Shown here: in pieces, positions 19,338-31,404 of the stretch
Layout of the letters: each line of letters starts with the position of its first letter
How positions within the stretch are numbered: position 1 is the first letter of the stretch
Source: Limnoperna fortunei
Lineage: Eukaryota; Mollusca; Bivalvia; Mytilida; Modiolidae
Reading direction: 5' to 3'
DNA length: 64,000 bases
Assembly: GCA_944474755.1 (NCBI GenBank)
Contig: OX104123.1
Location: forward strand, 21,905,083-21,969,082
The notes under the pieces: generated by a model
What the model was told of the DNA's origin: nothing
Seen by the model: the letters and a program-made list of their open reading frames with translations, nothing else
Database searches by the model: none
Position numbers and translations under genes: made by a program

Positions 19338-22300
19338 ATGGGTACTATAATACAATGGAATTGTCGAGGTCTTAAGATTAATTTTCTTGAAATTACATTA
19401 TTGGTTCAAGCCTTTCTTCCTGTTGCATTTTGCCTCCAAGAATCCCACCTAAAACGAAGTGATAACATATCTTTAAAAAACTACTCTATATACAGCACAT
19501 ATGTAGACGAGAATGATAGAGCTGCTGGCGGCTCTACCATTCTTGTAAAAGATCAAGTTCTACATAGCCCTGTAGATCTCAACACTGATCTTCAGGCGGT
19601 TGCTGTTAGAATATCTTTAGACAAAACAATTACTTTATGCTCTGTGTATATCCCTCCGAATTCTTCATTAAATTTAAACCAGTTGAAACATCTTACTGAT
19701 CAGCTTCCAGCCCCTTATATATTACTTGGTGACTTCAACGGACACAACCCTTTATGGGGCAGTAATACAATAAACGATAAAGGTAAAATTATTGAAGGCT
19801 TAATGAATCAGGAAGACCTCTGTATTTTTAATGATGGAACCAATACCTATTTACATCCTGGGAATGGATCATATTCGGCTATTGATCTTACAATAGCAGA
19901 TCCTTCTCTGTTGCCCGATTTCTCATGGAAAGTCCATGACGATCTCTGTGGCAGTGATCATTTTCCCATTATATTGGAATCTTTGCACTCTTCCAACACA
20001 GAACGAGCCGCTCGGTACAAATTTAACAAAGCCAATTGGCCTCTATTTGAACAACTCTGTATAGAGCGACTTAACTCCGACACTTTTGAAGCTATTTCTG
20101 ATCCCATTTTAAAATTCAATGAAACACTTATTTCAATTGCTGATGAAACAATTCCTAAGACCTCGACAAATCCAAAACATCCTAGTAAACCCTGGTTCGA
20201 TGACAGCTGTGAGGACGCTATTAAAGACCGGAAAAAGGCCGAACGACGCTTTAATAAACACCCAACTCAAAATAATCTTAACCAATTCCGAATTTTTCGA
20301 GCGAAAGCTCGCAGGGTAACGAAACAAAGACGACGTACCTCTTGGCGTAACTTTGTTTCTAAACTAAATAACCATACCCCTATGAATAAAATTTGGAACA
20401 CGATCCGTAAAATTAAAGGTAAAAACAGTAAAGCAAATGTCCATCATTTAAAGGATGGACAAGACTTGTTAACATCAGAGTCAGACATATCAAATAAATT
20501 GGCCGAAACATTTGCAACACACTCCTCTGCTGAAAATTATCATCCCAATTTTCAGCGGATCAAAATTCAAAAAGAAAAATCAAAACTTACTTTCCAGTCA
20601 AAAAATCTAGAAGATTACAATACACCTTTTTCTTTGGAAGAGCTAAAAACTTCATTGAACAAATCTCACGATACAGCATGTGGTCCAGATGACATCCATT
20701 ATCAACTTCTCAAACATCTGCCACAATCTTCTCTCCAATGTCTTCTCAATCTTCTTAACAACATTTGGGAAACGGGTGACTTACCATCTATTTGGAAAAT
20801 GGCCACTGTTGTGCCTATTCCAAAACCAGGAAAAGATCACTCGGAAGCGTCCAACTATCGGCCTATAGCACTCACAAGCTGTCTTTGTAAAACTATGGAA
20901 AGGATGATCAATGATCGCCTTGTCTGGTTTTTAGAATCTAACAATCTAATATCAAATATCCAATGTGGATTCAGGCAAGGGCGAAGTACCCTAGATCATC
21001 TTGTACGTTTCGAAACGTATATTCGAAACGCTTTTGCCAAGAATGAACATGTTGTGTCTATCTTTTTTGATTTAGAAAAAGCATATGACACAACATGGAA
21101 ATATGGTATTTTAAAAGATCTTTTTGATATGGGGTTGAAAGGTAGACTTCCTACCTTTATTTCAAACTTTTTATCTGACAGAGAATTTAAAGTTAGGGTC
21201 AATTCTACTTTATCTAACCCCTTTGAACAGGAAATGGGTGTTCCTCAGGGGAGTATCCTTTCTGTCACTTTATTCAGTATCAAAATTAATAGCCTTGCTC
21301 AAGTTTTAAAAGATAATATTGATGGTTCTCTATATGTTGACGACTTCCTCATATGTTACCGAGGAAAAAACATGAATAATATTGAACGTCAACTGCAGTT
21401 ATGTTTAAATAGAATAGAGAAATGGGCAATGGAGAATGGTTTTAAATTCTCCACTGCAAAAACCGTTGGGATGCATTTTTGTAATAAACGAAAGATGCAT
21501 CCTGATCCCGAATTAAAATTACATAATAATCCTATCAAAATTGTAAAAGAAACTACTTTTCTTGGTCTCATATTTGATTCAAGGCTAACCTTTCTACCCC
21601 ATATCAAAATGTTAAAAAATAAATGCCTTAAAGCATTAGATATTTTAAAAGTCGTATCCAGCACCGACTGGGGTGCTGAGTGCGATGTTTTACTGAATCT
21701 TTATAGATCGCTGGTTCGATCGAAATTGGATTACGGTTGCTTTATTTATGGTTCTGCTCGCAAGTCATATGTCAAAATCCTTGATACTATACACCATCAG
21801 GGATTGCGACTATGTCTTGGAGCTTTTAGAACCACACCTGTAAATAGTTTGTATGTAGAAGCAAACGAGCCTTCTTTGTATCAAAGAAGAATTAAGCTCG
21901 CTTTGCAATATGCAACCAAATTGAAGGCGTATCCTGGCAACCCGGCACACGACTGTGTTTTCAAACCTCTTTACGAAAATATTTTTGAAAAACATCCAAA
22001 TAAAATTCAACCTTTTGGTATCAGAATAAAACCTCATTTGAAGAACTCTGGTATAAATTTAGATGAAATTGCTGCTATTGAAATTCCACATAACCCACCA
22101 TGGTTAAATCCAAAACCGGTATTTATTTTTGATCTTAGAAACCATAAAAAGTCTGACACAAATCCTTTAATTATTCAACAACACTTTGCAGAAATAAAAT
22201 CTCACTATCCTGGCCATTCTGCAATTTATACAGATGGATCGAAGGACGGCGATAAAGTTGCATCAGCCGCTGTCTTTGGAGAGCGTGTTGAAACTCGCCG

Positions 22301-23018
22301 TCTTCCTTCCGTTTCTTCTGTATTTAGTGCAGAAGCACAAGCTATCCTTCTTGCACTAAAAATTATTGCTTCGTCAGATGAGAGTAAATTTATTATCTGC
22401 TCCGATTCTTTGTCATGTCTTCATGCAATTGAAAATTGTAAAATAAAGAATGCATTTATTTTAAAAATCATCCAAATTTACAAATCCTTGAAAACATTGG
22501 GTAAAGAGGTTGTATTTTTCTGGATTCCCAGCCATGTGGGGATCCATGGAAACACAGTCGTGGACAGGGAGGCTAAGGCTGCCTTAGAAAATGATATTAT
22601 TAACTGTAAAATTCCTTTTACTGATTTTAAATTATATATTTTTAAATACATTTCTAATCTATGGCAGCGTGGTTGGGATCTCGAAGTTCATAATAAACTG
22701 CATGAGATCCAACCACTTCTGCACATGCATAATTTGAAATCTTGTAGAGGTCGTAGGGACCAAGTGGTTTTAACCAGGTGTCGTCTTGGGCATACCAGGA
22801 CAACACATAGTTATATTTTAAACAATGAACCAAGACCCGAGTGTGTGCCATGCAACTGTCCATATACCATCAAGCATGTCTTGATGGACTGTGTTGACGT
22901 GGCACACATTCGGGAACGTTTTTATTCTGTTAATTCTTATAAGACTTTATTTACAGCTGTCGCTGGCGACACAATTTTACAGTTTTTAAAGGAAATTAAC
23001 TTGTACAGAAAAATTTAA
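19338..23018 (+). CDS. LINE ORF2, intact (1226 aa)
   Basis: Complete enzyme in the only full-length copy, same length as copy B. The endonuclease (WNCRG, LQES, GDFNGHN, SDHFPI), RT (FFDLEKAYD, GVPQGS, YVDD), RNase H (YTDGSKDGD, AEAQ, CSDS, HVGIHGN) and C-terminal CVPC-X6-H-X4-C motifs are all present. The start ATG overlaps the ORF1 stop as TAATG, so ORF2 is probably made by termination-reinitiation after ORF1. Substitutions against B and C are scattered and mostly conservative. With a flanking target duplication and intact ORF2, this copy is the best candidate for a recently mobile element in the window. Confidence 0.95.
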   Translation: MGTIIQWNCRGLKINFLEITLLVQAFLPVAFCLQESHLKRSDNISLKNYSIYSTYVDENDRAAGGSTILVKDQVLHSPVDLNTDLQAVAVRISLDKTITLCSVYIPPNSSLNLNQLKHLTDQLPAPYILLGDFNGHNPLWGSNTINDKGKIIEGLMNQEDLCIFNDGTNTYLHPGNGSYSAIDLTIADPSLLPDFSWKVHDDLCGSDHFPIILESLHSSNTERAARYKFNKANWPLFEQLCIERLNSDTFEAISDPILKFNETLISIADETIPKTSTNPKHPSKPWFDDSCEDAIKDRKKAERRFNKHPTQNNLNQFRIFRAKARRVTKQRRRTSWRNFVSKLNNHTPMNKIWNTIRKIKGKNSKANVHHLKDGQDLLTSESDISNKLAETFATHSSAENYHPNFQRIKIQKEKSKLTFQSKNLEDYNTPFSLEELKTSLNKSHDTACGPDDIHYQLLKHLPQSSLQCLLNLLNNIWETGDLPSIWKMATVVPIPKPGKDHSEASNYRPIALTSCLCKTMERMINDRLVWFLESNNLISNIQCGFRQGRSTLDHLVRFETYIRNAFAKNEHVVSIFFDLEKAYDTTWKYGILKDLFDMGLKGRLPTFISNFLSDREFKVRVNSTLSNPFEQEMGVPQGSILSVTLFSIKINSLAQVLKDNIDGSLYVDDFLICYRGKNMNNIERQLQLCLNRIEKWAMENGFKFSTAKTVGMHFCNKRKMHPDPELKLHNNPIKIVKETTFLGLIFDSRLTFLPHIKMLKNKCLKALDILKVVSSTDWGAECDVLLNLYRSLVRSKLDYGCFIYGSARKSYVKILDTIHHQGLRLCLGAFRTTPVNSLYVEANEPSLYQRRIKLALQYATKLKAYPGNPAHDCVFKPLYENIFEKHPNKIQPFGIRIKPHLKNSGINLDEIAAIEIPHNPPWLNPKPVFIFDLRNHKKSDTNPLIIQQHFAEIKSHYPGHSAIYTDGSKDGDKVASAAVFGERVETRRLPSVSSVFSAEAQAILLALKIIASSDESKFIICSDSLSCLHAIENCKIKNAFILKIIQIYKSLKTLGKEVVFFWIPSHVGIHGNTVVDREAKAALENDIINCKIPFTDFKLYIFKYISNLWQRGWDLEVHNKLHEIQPLLHMHNLKSCRGRRDQVVLTRCRLGHTRTTHSYILNNEPRPECVPCNCPYTIKHVLMDCVDVAHIRERFYSVNSYKTLFTAVAGDTILQFLKEINLYRKI

Positions 23019-23226
23019 TTGGATTTTAAATTGTGATATTAAATACTTTTTAGTGTTTTAGTTTTCTTTTTATCTGTATATATGCTCATATTATTATATT
23101 AGACCACGTTTTATAAAGGATGGATATTCTTTAAATAATTAAAATTCTTATTTTCACGTCCTGAATATAGCTGAAATATTGCTTGCTGGACGTAAAACAT
23201 CAAACAATCAATCAATCTACTTTCAC

Positions 23227-23930
23227 TTTCACTTCACTGCCGAACTTCTGGCCGCGGATCACTTCCTGATTATCGAAATTTTGTTCGTTCACTCCCTGTC
23301 ACGTGACTCTTATACGCATGTAATCATCAAGCTCGCATCTGCGATGCTCGCTATTATCGTAAGATAAATTATCCTAAAAAGATTAGTTAAAATGCGTCCA
23401 AAATCCACCAACAAGTTTTCATAGTGGGAAGTTTGAAAACTGTTTACAGCATACCCTTCAATCTAGCTTCGAATCATGACTATATTTATATCATTTAAAT
23501 ACATCGATATCAGGTACTTGAAGAACATAGAATAAGAAATGCATTCTGATATTTATTTAATTATCAAATTATTGAAGATCAATAAAACGTGTTGTTTTTG
23601 TGACCAAAGAACTACTGAAAACTGGAAGATAACAACTAATTCATAAAGAAGTTCAGGAACTTTCAATGCTAACAGACACCGTAACCAAAGACGGTTAAGA
23701 CCTGGCCGTCCGTGTATACTTTTTGTTGTAATCATAATTAAAATAAATAATCAAATCCATTTAAATAATGAAATAAGATCAAACTGACAGAATTGATAGA
23801 ACTAATTTAAAATATCATGATATCAGCAATTAGTTTTTTTCATTGTCATGATTGTTGGAACTCACTGTTGCAAATTTATTATGTGATTTAGCTGTCGAGA
23901 GGGGAGAAAATCTATAAATCACAACGGGGC
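23227..23930. other. No gene seen
   Basis: AT-rich flank of copy E with short unsupported ORFs only. No repeat or exon recognised. Confidence 0.5.
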
Positions 23931-23931
23931 C

Positions 23932-24310
23932 GCGATGGCCAAGGGGTCAAGGTTGTTCTACCTGTACAGTTCACTGTATCCTTTCATTTTAGCGGTGTGG
24001 GTTTGAACCTCGCCTTGGACATTTGCAAAAACATTTTGGTGTGTTCAGCTTTCAGCTAGCACTGAAATGGGAGACAGTTTGTCAGTTACTCGCCGCTGGT
24101 CATTGGTTGCCTTATCCGGTTTCCTCCGCCAGTAAAACCTGAGAATATTATAACTAAGTTAAGTTATAATTTTCCCAGGTAAAACTGATCGTCCCTAGAC
24201 TGCGACTGCAACTCTTCTTTCATTGAATACTCGTGGGTAATCTTATGTTGTTTTGCTCTTCCTGGAGGAGTCGTCGCAATGTCTCTTTGACACATTCACC
24301 GATTCCATTC
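23932..24310 (+). mobile_element. tRNA-derived SINE
   Basis: The head resembles a tRNA gene with internal polymerase III boxes: an A-box-like TGGCCAAGGGGTCAAGG near 23937 and a B-box-like GGTTTGAACCT near 24001. Downstream is a block, GGTTTCCTCCGCCAGTAAAA (24118-24137), that matches a block in the minus-strand SINE at 31607-31875, so both share a conserved SINE body domain. The 3' end is uncertain, and I found no target duplication. Confidence 0.65.
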
Positions 24311-25547
24311 TAATGATATAGTATACAGAATACAAAAGCACTACAATGTAACAAAGTCCCCAGGCATATAGTTTAAGTTGTGTCTGATGCGCGTTTGACT
24401 ACTGAAGTCTCTTTATAAAGAACCTAAGTGCGAAAATTTAATTATTTAAAATCCAAACAAGATAGATATATTTATATTACCTCAAGGATTAAAAGCGTAT
24501 AGATATAACTTGATGTGCCAAACTCGTACTATAAGTAAGACCACTCTATTCTTGGTCCAATTCGAGTTGAATTATATGTGGAATGATCATGAGCGAAAAA
24601 ACCCAAACAAAATTGCGTCATCGCGAACATTATACACCTACATTACGAGAAGAACGTCTGATTTTGCTGGGAGGCTTGTGAGAAATGTTTAGATTGAAAT
24701 ATTTCTTTTTACTGTATCCACTGTAAAATATTTATTTGTAATGTATTTCATACGCGGAGTGTGCGGATATATAGATTTTTTTCCCAACAAGTTCGCTCCA
24801 CGTTATTTTCAGAAATATCTTTGTGAGGTGGTGAAACCAAATGGTTGTCACCATTATCCGCAACTACAGAATCTCTAAATGCAGGGCAAATGCAATAAAA
24901 CATCAAAAATTCAAACTTTCAGGTACTTTAAATTGTTGTCCGCATATCATGTCCACATTTACACACCTGGTGTCAGCATCAATACGATTCGGCTATATGT
25001 GCTTTCAACTACTTTTCTCGTCAAATAATCAGATTTATCCACACACAAACAGTTTGGAAAAGTCTATTCGACACTTCTTTTGACTGTACATCGATAGCGG
25101 TGCCCATGACCTTCTTCAATTACCTTGCTGAATGATTTTTCAGTTCTGATTTAAAAACCGTCCGCAATTAGATGAATTTCCCCTATATGAGGAATTACAG
25201 AAAATATTGAGCTAAAATAAAATTATCATTGACAAAACTTAATTTGTACTTTTAGACTACCACGTATGGAAAGTAGCACCATCAGTTTTGTTTGATTGCT
25301 AACTTTCAGTGTTTTTGGCTTACAATAACTTGCATTGTACTGGTTTGTTCAAGAAAGCACATATTCTGTCATTAAAGCCAGTGGGCGACTCAGATTCCCT
25401 GGAGTCTATAGTTACATTGTATTTCCATTTGTGTAATTCTTTTGGTAAGAAGTAACCAAAAACAAAAAGAAAAAATAAAGAAAGTTGAATAGTAGACAAA
25501 TGGAAAAATTCTTAAAATGATTGTTAACATTCAATCTTTGTTTTCAG
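24311..25547. other. No gene seen
   Basis: AT-rich sequence upstream of the SAM-UIM-HECT gene. It may include upstream non-coding exons or a promoter, but I cannot identify any. Confidence 0.45.
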
Positions 25548-25563
25548 ACTGGTCACAGATATC

Positions 25564-25644
25564 ATGTCTTGGGAAGAAATAAAACAGTTTTTGACTTCGA
25601 GGAATATAACAGATGAAAGTTTTACTCTTATGGAGCATGAAAAG
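25564..25644 (+). CDS. Exon 1: start of SAM domain
   Basis: ATG at 25564 (MSWEEIKQFLTSRN). It is preceded by an acceptor (TTTTCAG at 25541-25547) and 16 bases of 5' UTR, which implies at least one upstream non-coding exon. The exon is 27 codons long and ends in phase 0 at a GTAAAA donor. The Trp and hydrophobic pattern fit helix 1 and 2 of a SAM domain, completed by exon 2. Confidence 0.75.
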
Positions 25645-28256
25645 GTAAAAACAATTATATTTAACTGTCATTGAATTTAGCCACAAGTCCAACATCCCTG
25701 GCCAGTAAAATTGCATTCTGGCTTGTGCAACTTGTATATTCTAGAATTACAGGCCAATGGACCGATTCAGAAATCCAACTTCCATCCTTGTAATCCTCAG
25801 TGTTGAATGGTATCGCTAAAAATTTTCCCGTCTGACCATTTTAAAGATGGCTGCCAGTTTCATGTCAAATTTGAAAGTTGATCTGTTCTCAATTAAATTT
25901 TGTTTCTCTAAAAAACATTGTGCATGTATAATTATAGAATGAGTTAAAGAGCAATGACCAATTTTTTTTTAGCAGCCATTTTCAAGATGGCCATAATTTT
26001 GAAACTGCTTTAATTTCATCATTGTCCCCCGCCGCAACGCGTCGAAGGGACCTAGTAATGGTCTCCGTCCGTCCGTCCGTCCATCACGTTTTTTGTGGGT
26101 GCAACTCCTCGGACACTACTGAACAGATGTTGCTGAAACTTTACACACTGATAGGGTACTATTAGTAGGTGATCATCCCATATTTGAAATTTTCAAAATG
26201 GCCGCCGTTTCCATGGAAACGGGGAAGAAAGGTCAAAATATAGGACATTCAATATATCGGTTACCTAGGTGCACAGGGTTCTGAAATTTTGTAGGCTGAT
26301 AGAGCAAAAGGTACTCTATAATAATACGAAAAAAAATTTTGAAGTGATATTTACGGTTTTCGAGATATTTACGAATTTGTGATTTTCCTGTCCTAAAAAT
26401 GAGACTTTGTCAAACGTTTTTGTGGGTGCAACTCCTCGGATACTACTGAACGGATATTGCTGAAACTTTACACACTGATAGGGTACTATTAGTAGGTGAT
26501 AATCCCATATTTGAAATTTTCAAAATGGCCGCCGTTTCCATGGAAACGGGGAAGAAAGGTCAAAATATAGGACATTCAATATCTCTGTTACCTAGGTGCA
26601 CAGGGTAACTTTTGTAGGCTGATAGAGCAAAAGGTACTCTATAATAATACGAAAAAAAATTTTGAAGCGATATGTACAGTTTTCGAGTTATTTTACGAAT
26701 TTGTGATTTTCCGGTCCAAAAAATGGGACTTTGTCAAACGTTTTTGAGGGGGCAACTCCTCGGATACTACTGAACAGATGTTGCTGAAACTTTACATACT
26801 GGTTTCCTTCCTTGTTTTGACTGAATGCTTTCGTCTTCAAAACGGCCAATTTCTTTCGTTTCCCGGAGAATATATCGCTCAAATTTACATACCACACAAC
26901 TTTCATGCGGCGGCGGGGGACACATGGCTACCCGTAGCAATCTTGTTGACACTTAGGATAAGCTGAGTTTTAAGATTATGATTTAAAGTGTTGACCAAAG
27001 TATTACTAACATTTTTGCAACAAATTAAAGTGTGCATATGGTGTCAGGTGAGCAATTCAGGCTCTTAGCAGCCTGTACTTTACAGTTTTATACTAAAATA
27101 TAATTTATCAAGTAAAAATTGCCTTTAAGTACTTCCATTTATGGCCATACATTGTAAGTATATTAGATGCACATATACAAATGTAGAAGTACTGTTTTAT
27201 TTCTACATTTTCTTCTTTTGCATTTACTTGGTGTAGATAAATTGATTTTATACTTACATGACTTATTTAGTTGTACATGGATGTTGAAGTTCCCCGGGGT
27301 AAGAAATAAGTAGGGCCCAGGAACCTGGGGTTGTCTGCTTCCAAAATTGTGTCAGACTTTTCTGACCCCTATCCATGATGGCCGCCACTGCTGAACTTAG
27401 TTTAACAAAGAACCCTATGGGAAATTCATTGAAAAATCTTTTTTTTTCTGGAATTACTTGCTCAGTTGGAACCAAACTTTGGTGGACTGGTCACTAGGTT
27501 CCTTTCAGAATTAAATCCTTTGACCCCACCGGCCAACCAAAATGGCTGCATCAGCCAAATTTAGTTAAACATAGGGTCCTATAGCTTTTAATTAATTAAA
27601 ATAATCAGCTGTTTTGTGACTATTTGCTGAATTTGAACCAGACTTTGGTGAAATGGTCGCAAGGTGGGTCCCTTTCAGAATTATATCCGACTTCCCAACA
27701 TGGCCTTTCATCGGAAGTAAGTTAAACATTATACCTTATGGGAAATTCATTGAAAAATCCATTTTAATTACTTGCTCATCTAGAACCAAACATGGTTGAA
27801 ATGGACACAATGTGGATCCCTTTTAGAATTGTACTATTGAACCCACCTGCCAAGATAAAGGCTGCCACAGCTTAAATAAGATTAGCATTGGACGCTATGG
27901 TAAATTAAAAAAAATCTTCTTGTCTAGCACTACTGGCCCAATTGGAACAAAACTTAAATGGAATGACCACTAGATTGGTACCTTTCAGAATGGTATTTGC
28001 TGCCACCACCTGCCAACCAAAATGGTTGCCTAGGTTGAAAATAGTTTAACATTGGCCCTTAAATATGGAAATTCACTACAAAATCTTCTTGTATTAAACT
28101 ACATGGTCTATAAGATTATAAGCTAAGTGTAATGGTTTTAGTATTTACTTAATCTTGGCAACTGTTTGCCAGGATAGCGATTTCAGGCTCTTCAGAGCCT
28201 CTAGTTTACATGTTCTTTGTAATTTTAATTTCTGAACATTTATGCTTTATTTGTAG
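25645..28256. repeat. Intron 1, filled with tandem repeats
   Basis: It contains two repeat fields. One is a three-unit ~325-bp tandem at about 26091-26800. The other, at about 27260-28190, is a series of ~150-170-bp diverged units each with a motif like CCAACCAAAATGGCTGC and TTTCAGAATT. The second type recurs at 37480-38160, where a SINE has split it. Confidence 0.75.
26091..26800. repeat. Tandem repeat, ~325-bp unit, about 2.2 copies
   Basis: The motif GGGTGCAACTCCTCGGA (or GGGGCAACTCCTCGGA) recurs with its core at 26101, 26427 and 26751, giving periods of 326 and 324. The first two units are very similar over their whole length; the third stops after ~50 bp. A short (GTCC)n run and a hairpin (GTCCC...GGGAC, 26024-26051) precede the first unit. 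Confidence 0.85.
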
Positions 28257-29125
28257 ATTGATCCCGAAATAATGAAAAATATGTCTGATGATGACATGAA
28301 AAAATACATACCATCTCATGGAGACAGAATTGCATTGAGGAATTTTCTGCAGTCTGACACAGACAAGAACAAGACCATGAAGACTCTTTTGAAGAAAAAG
28401 ACAGTTTTAGAAAGAATGAGAGAGAAGCTGATGATAGACACAAAGTCAAAATCATCGAATGAATATGATTTAGATGAATGTGAATCAGCGGAAAAGTTTG
28501 GATCCCAAAAATTGTCCCGAAAAAGGAAGTTACAGGGAAATGACAATGCAAAGAAGTCTGAAAGAAGAGTTGATATTGGATTGATAATTAAAGAAGCTAA
28601 TGGAACAAAACAAGTAAGAGAAAAGAAAGGTGGAGGGACAAGGAAAGTAAAGGTTAATAAGGATTTTACTAAGCAGGACCTCATTAATGTAGCAACTAAT
28701 TTATTTTTTAAAAATGGATCAAGTCCAAAGGGTAACAAAGAAAATTTTGACTTTGATCTATGGGACTTTGCAGAAATGTCAATCTCGCCAACAGAAACAG
28801 TACAGAAGTTATACGAATCATTCAAAGTTAAAATTATGCGTGTTTATCTTGTTGCCACTCCGAAAGTTTCTGCTAATACCACTACAGAAGAGAAGAATAG
28901 TGATGAAGGTCAAAATATTATACAAAGAGCAGCAGAGGAGGCAGGAATATGTAGAGAAAAAGTGATGATGATGAATTACCAGACATTGATGAAAGATCTG
29001 ATGAAGTTTCAGTAGACACGATACAATTTGGTCCATTTCCAAGTGATCTTGAAGATGTTGACCTTGATGATACTTTACCATGCTTGAAAAATACACCTAA
29101 ATTAGCTGACATTACTGGTGTACCA
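28257..29125 (+). CDS. Exon 2: end of SAM domain, basic linker, acidic region (frameshifted)
   Basis: Acceptor TTTGTAG at 28250-28256, phase 0. The first ~33 codons (IDPEIMKNMSDDDMKKYIPS, then HGDRIALRNFL) complete the SAM fold. Then follow a Lys/Arg-rich linker and a globular-looking part around FDFDLWDFAEM that may be a ubiquitin-like or PB1-like module; I do not recognise it with certainty. Near 28955-28961 (an A5 run) the frame must change by one base to reach the acidic segment SDDDELPDIDERSDE, which runs to a consensus donor (GTAAGT at 29126). Without the change the protein stops at 29015. The acidic frame has a TAG just upstream of the shift, so it is a real break rather than an alternative ORF. 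Confidence 0.7.
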
Positions 29126-31372
29126 GTAAGTATTTTTTTAAATGAAAATTTGTCATATGTTATTTTGGATACTATCAAGACCTTTTCATTATTAAATTAA
29201 GGTCTCCTTTTTGCACATACAAATGTAAAGCAGTAGTGTATGTTTTTGTTTGGCCTGAGAGGAAAGTCACAGAAGGCCCAAAATAGGGATTGCTTTTCCG
29301 ACAGTGACAGCATCCACAATTGTAAGGGTTTTTGCCCACATGGTTATGTTAATATTTACTTATCATAAGTCAATGATTTTTGGTATGCATGTGCACAACA
29401 ATATGTACATGTACCACAACATTCGAATTCATGCTTCACCAATTTCAGATTTTACACTTGGCTTTTAATGTGTACATGGACAAAACCAAATGTTAGGTTT
29501 TTGTCTGCCTTGTTCTTTATGAACTACTCATCATAGATAAAGAATTTCAGTATTAAGGTGCAACACAACATGTACTACAACATGCGAAGAACATTTTTAT
29601 GTGTGTATTTATGCATTCATTCTTCACCAGCTTTGACTTTCAGAGGCTTTTTTGTGTACATGGAGTTTTTTTATGCACCACCAACAAATTTTTTAGCGGG
29701 GTATACTGTGTTATCCTCCGAACGTCCGTACATATTCAAATGGCATCAGTTTCTGTACCAATATATTCATCTTTGGGAGTACTTACCAGATATGGAGAAC
29801 TTGGGTCAGTTTGGCCTATATTTTACGCACAATTGACTTGGTTGAATTTTGGGTAAAAAACAGATTGTACGGAATGACACCTGGTATGGCTGTCTAATTG
29901 TACCAGTATATTCATTTCAAGGAGTAAAGTCCAGATGCATAGGTCTTGGGTCACTTTGACCTAAATTTTATGCTCCAATGACTCTGGTTAAGTTTTGGGT
30001 TAGCTCCATTTGTCAAGAACTATATCTGATATGGTTGTAAAACTGTACCAGTATATTCATATTGAGGAGTAAAGTAGAGATACATATTTATTTGATCACT
30101 TTGACCTACATTTTACGCACCAGTGACTGTGGTTAAGTTTTGTTTTTAGCTCCGTAAATTGTATTGATGTATTCATCTTGAGGAGTACAGTCCAGAATGA
30201 GAGGTCATTGGTAACTTTGACCTACATTTTATGCTCCAGTAGCTTTGGTTAAGTTTTACATTTACAAATGTAGCTCCATTTTTGAGGAAGTATACATAGT
30301 ATGGTTGTCAAACTGTACCAGTGTATTCATCTTGAGGAGTACAGTCCAGAATGACAGGTCTTTGGTTACCTTAACCTACATTTTACGCTCCAGTGACCAT
30401 GGAAAAATTTTGCATTTAGCTCATTTCTGAAGAAGTATATATAGTATGGCTGTCAAACTTTGCCAATATATTTGTCTTCGAGAGTACAGTCTAAATATAG
30501 TAAGTAAGTAAGTAAGTAAATTCTTTATTTATAGAGGGTTACACAGTTAGTTTACAAAACTAATCTTCCCTGAGGCCCTCATTAAAGCAAAAACAAAACA
30601 ATAGAAATTGCAACATAATATTACAATGCATACATATATACGTATATAATGGGCTATATAGGGCGGGGCATTCGTGTCTTACAAACACAGATATTGCATT
30701 TGTGTTTTTTTTATTTTTAATGTACCGTTATGACAAATTATAATATTTTCCCCATTAATATGTAATATAAAGTGCACTATGGAGTCCTGTGTGGTGTTTA
30801 GACGTACCGTACAGCAACTGATATTTTCAAAAAATGCCATGCTGTTTTAGTTTATAAGATGCATAGCAGACAAGTTCAAGCTGCCGAGTGCAATATGTGT
30901 AAGCGGGGCAGGCTGCAGAGTCTGCCAGCAGTTTTCTAGTTACCTCTGCCTGGTATCACATGTTTCTTGTGAGTGTAGGTATGCAGAAGCACAACGTCAT
31001 CTATTTGACATCCAAGGGCATTTCTTGTGTTTTTATACATCATCAACTTTATAGTCTATAACTGATTTTTTGATGGTGCCGACAGTCAAGAAACATTGAC
31101 ATATAAGTGTACACACTTGATTACAAAAGAAAGTTGCTCAAGTGTTCATTTAAGCTAATTTCTGCTTTTCTAGAGTAAATTAATTGCATTTTGGACAGAT
31201 ACTTTTAATTTCCACATATTCAGTTACATGACTTATATGTAAAACTTGAACATGATGAATAGATATAGAGATATGAAAATGTAATAATGTAACTCTATAC
31301 TCACTGGCCAGTTCTGTTTACTAACTTGTAGTTATTTCAAATTTCTGCTTTAATCTATAGCTGATTTTTCAG
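29126..31372. repeat. Intron 2: ~135-145-bp tandem units and an AAGT-tailed repeat
   Basis: From about 29690 to 30490 there are diverged tandem units with TACCAGTATATTCAT near 29901 and 30046 and a variant at 30316, and CACTTTGACCTA-like blocks between. At 30500-30520 an (AAGT)n run is followed by a block (ATTCTTTATTTATAGAGGG) that looks like the antisense 3' end of another retroelement with a TTAC-type tail. No exon seen. Confidence 0.6.
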
Positions 31373-31404
31373 AATGATAATGTTGACCAAAAATCAGGAC
31401 AAAG
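31373..31404 (+). CDS. Exon 3: 32-nt mini-exon
   Basis: It is bounded by TTTTTCAG and GTACAT. It is phase 0 at the left, matching the acidic frame of exon 2. It ends with two bases of a codon (AG), and the first base of exon 4 (T) completes Ser. This phase agreement on both sides is the main support; the peptide itself (NDNVDQKSGQ) has no recognisable domain. Confidence 0.5.

Larger units (their letters stand above)
17101..23226 (+). mobile_element. LINE copy E, full length, with 12-bp target-site duplication
   Basis: The 12-mer ATCTACTTTCAC occurs at 17101-17112 and again at 23215-23226, exactly outside the element. The element body is therefore 17113-23214 (~6.1 kb). It starts ACCCCGTGTGGGACCCGG, has a ~885-bp 5' UTR, ORF1 (17997), ORF2 (19338-23018), a 3' UTR, a stem-loop (23156-23193) and a short TCAA tail. 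This is the only complete copy in the window and it defines the family. Confidence 0.95.

Noticed and set aside
23937..24015. Free tRNA gene
   Set aside because: The A and B boxes are there, but the sequence continues into a SINE body shared with the copy at 31607-31875, so it is a SINE head.
28955..28961. Programmed frameshift in exon 2 of the HECT gene
   Set aside because: An A5 run alone is not a convincing frameshift signal, and other defects in the same gene make ordinary decay or a sequence error more likely.
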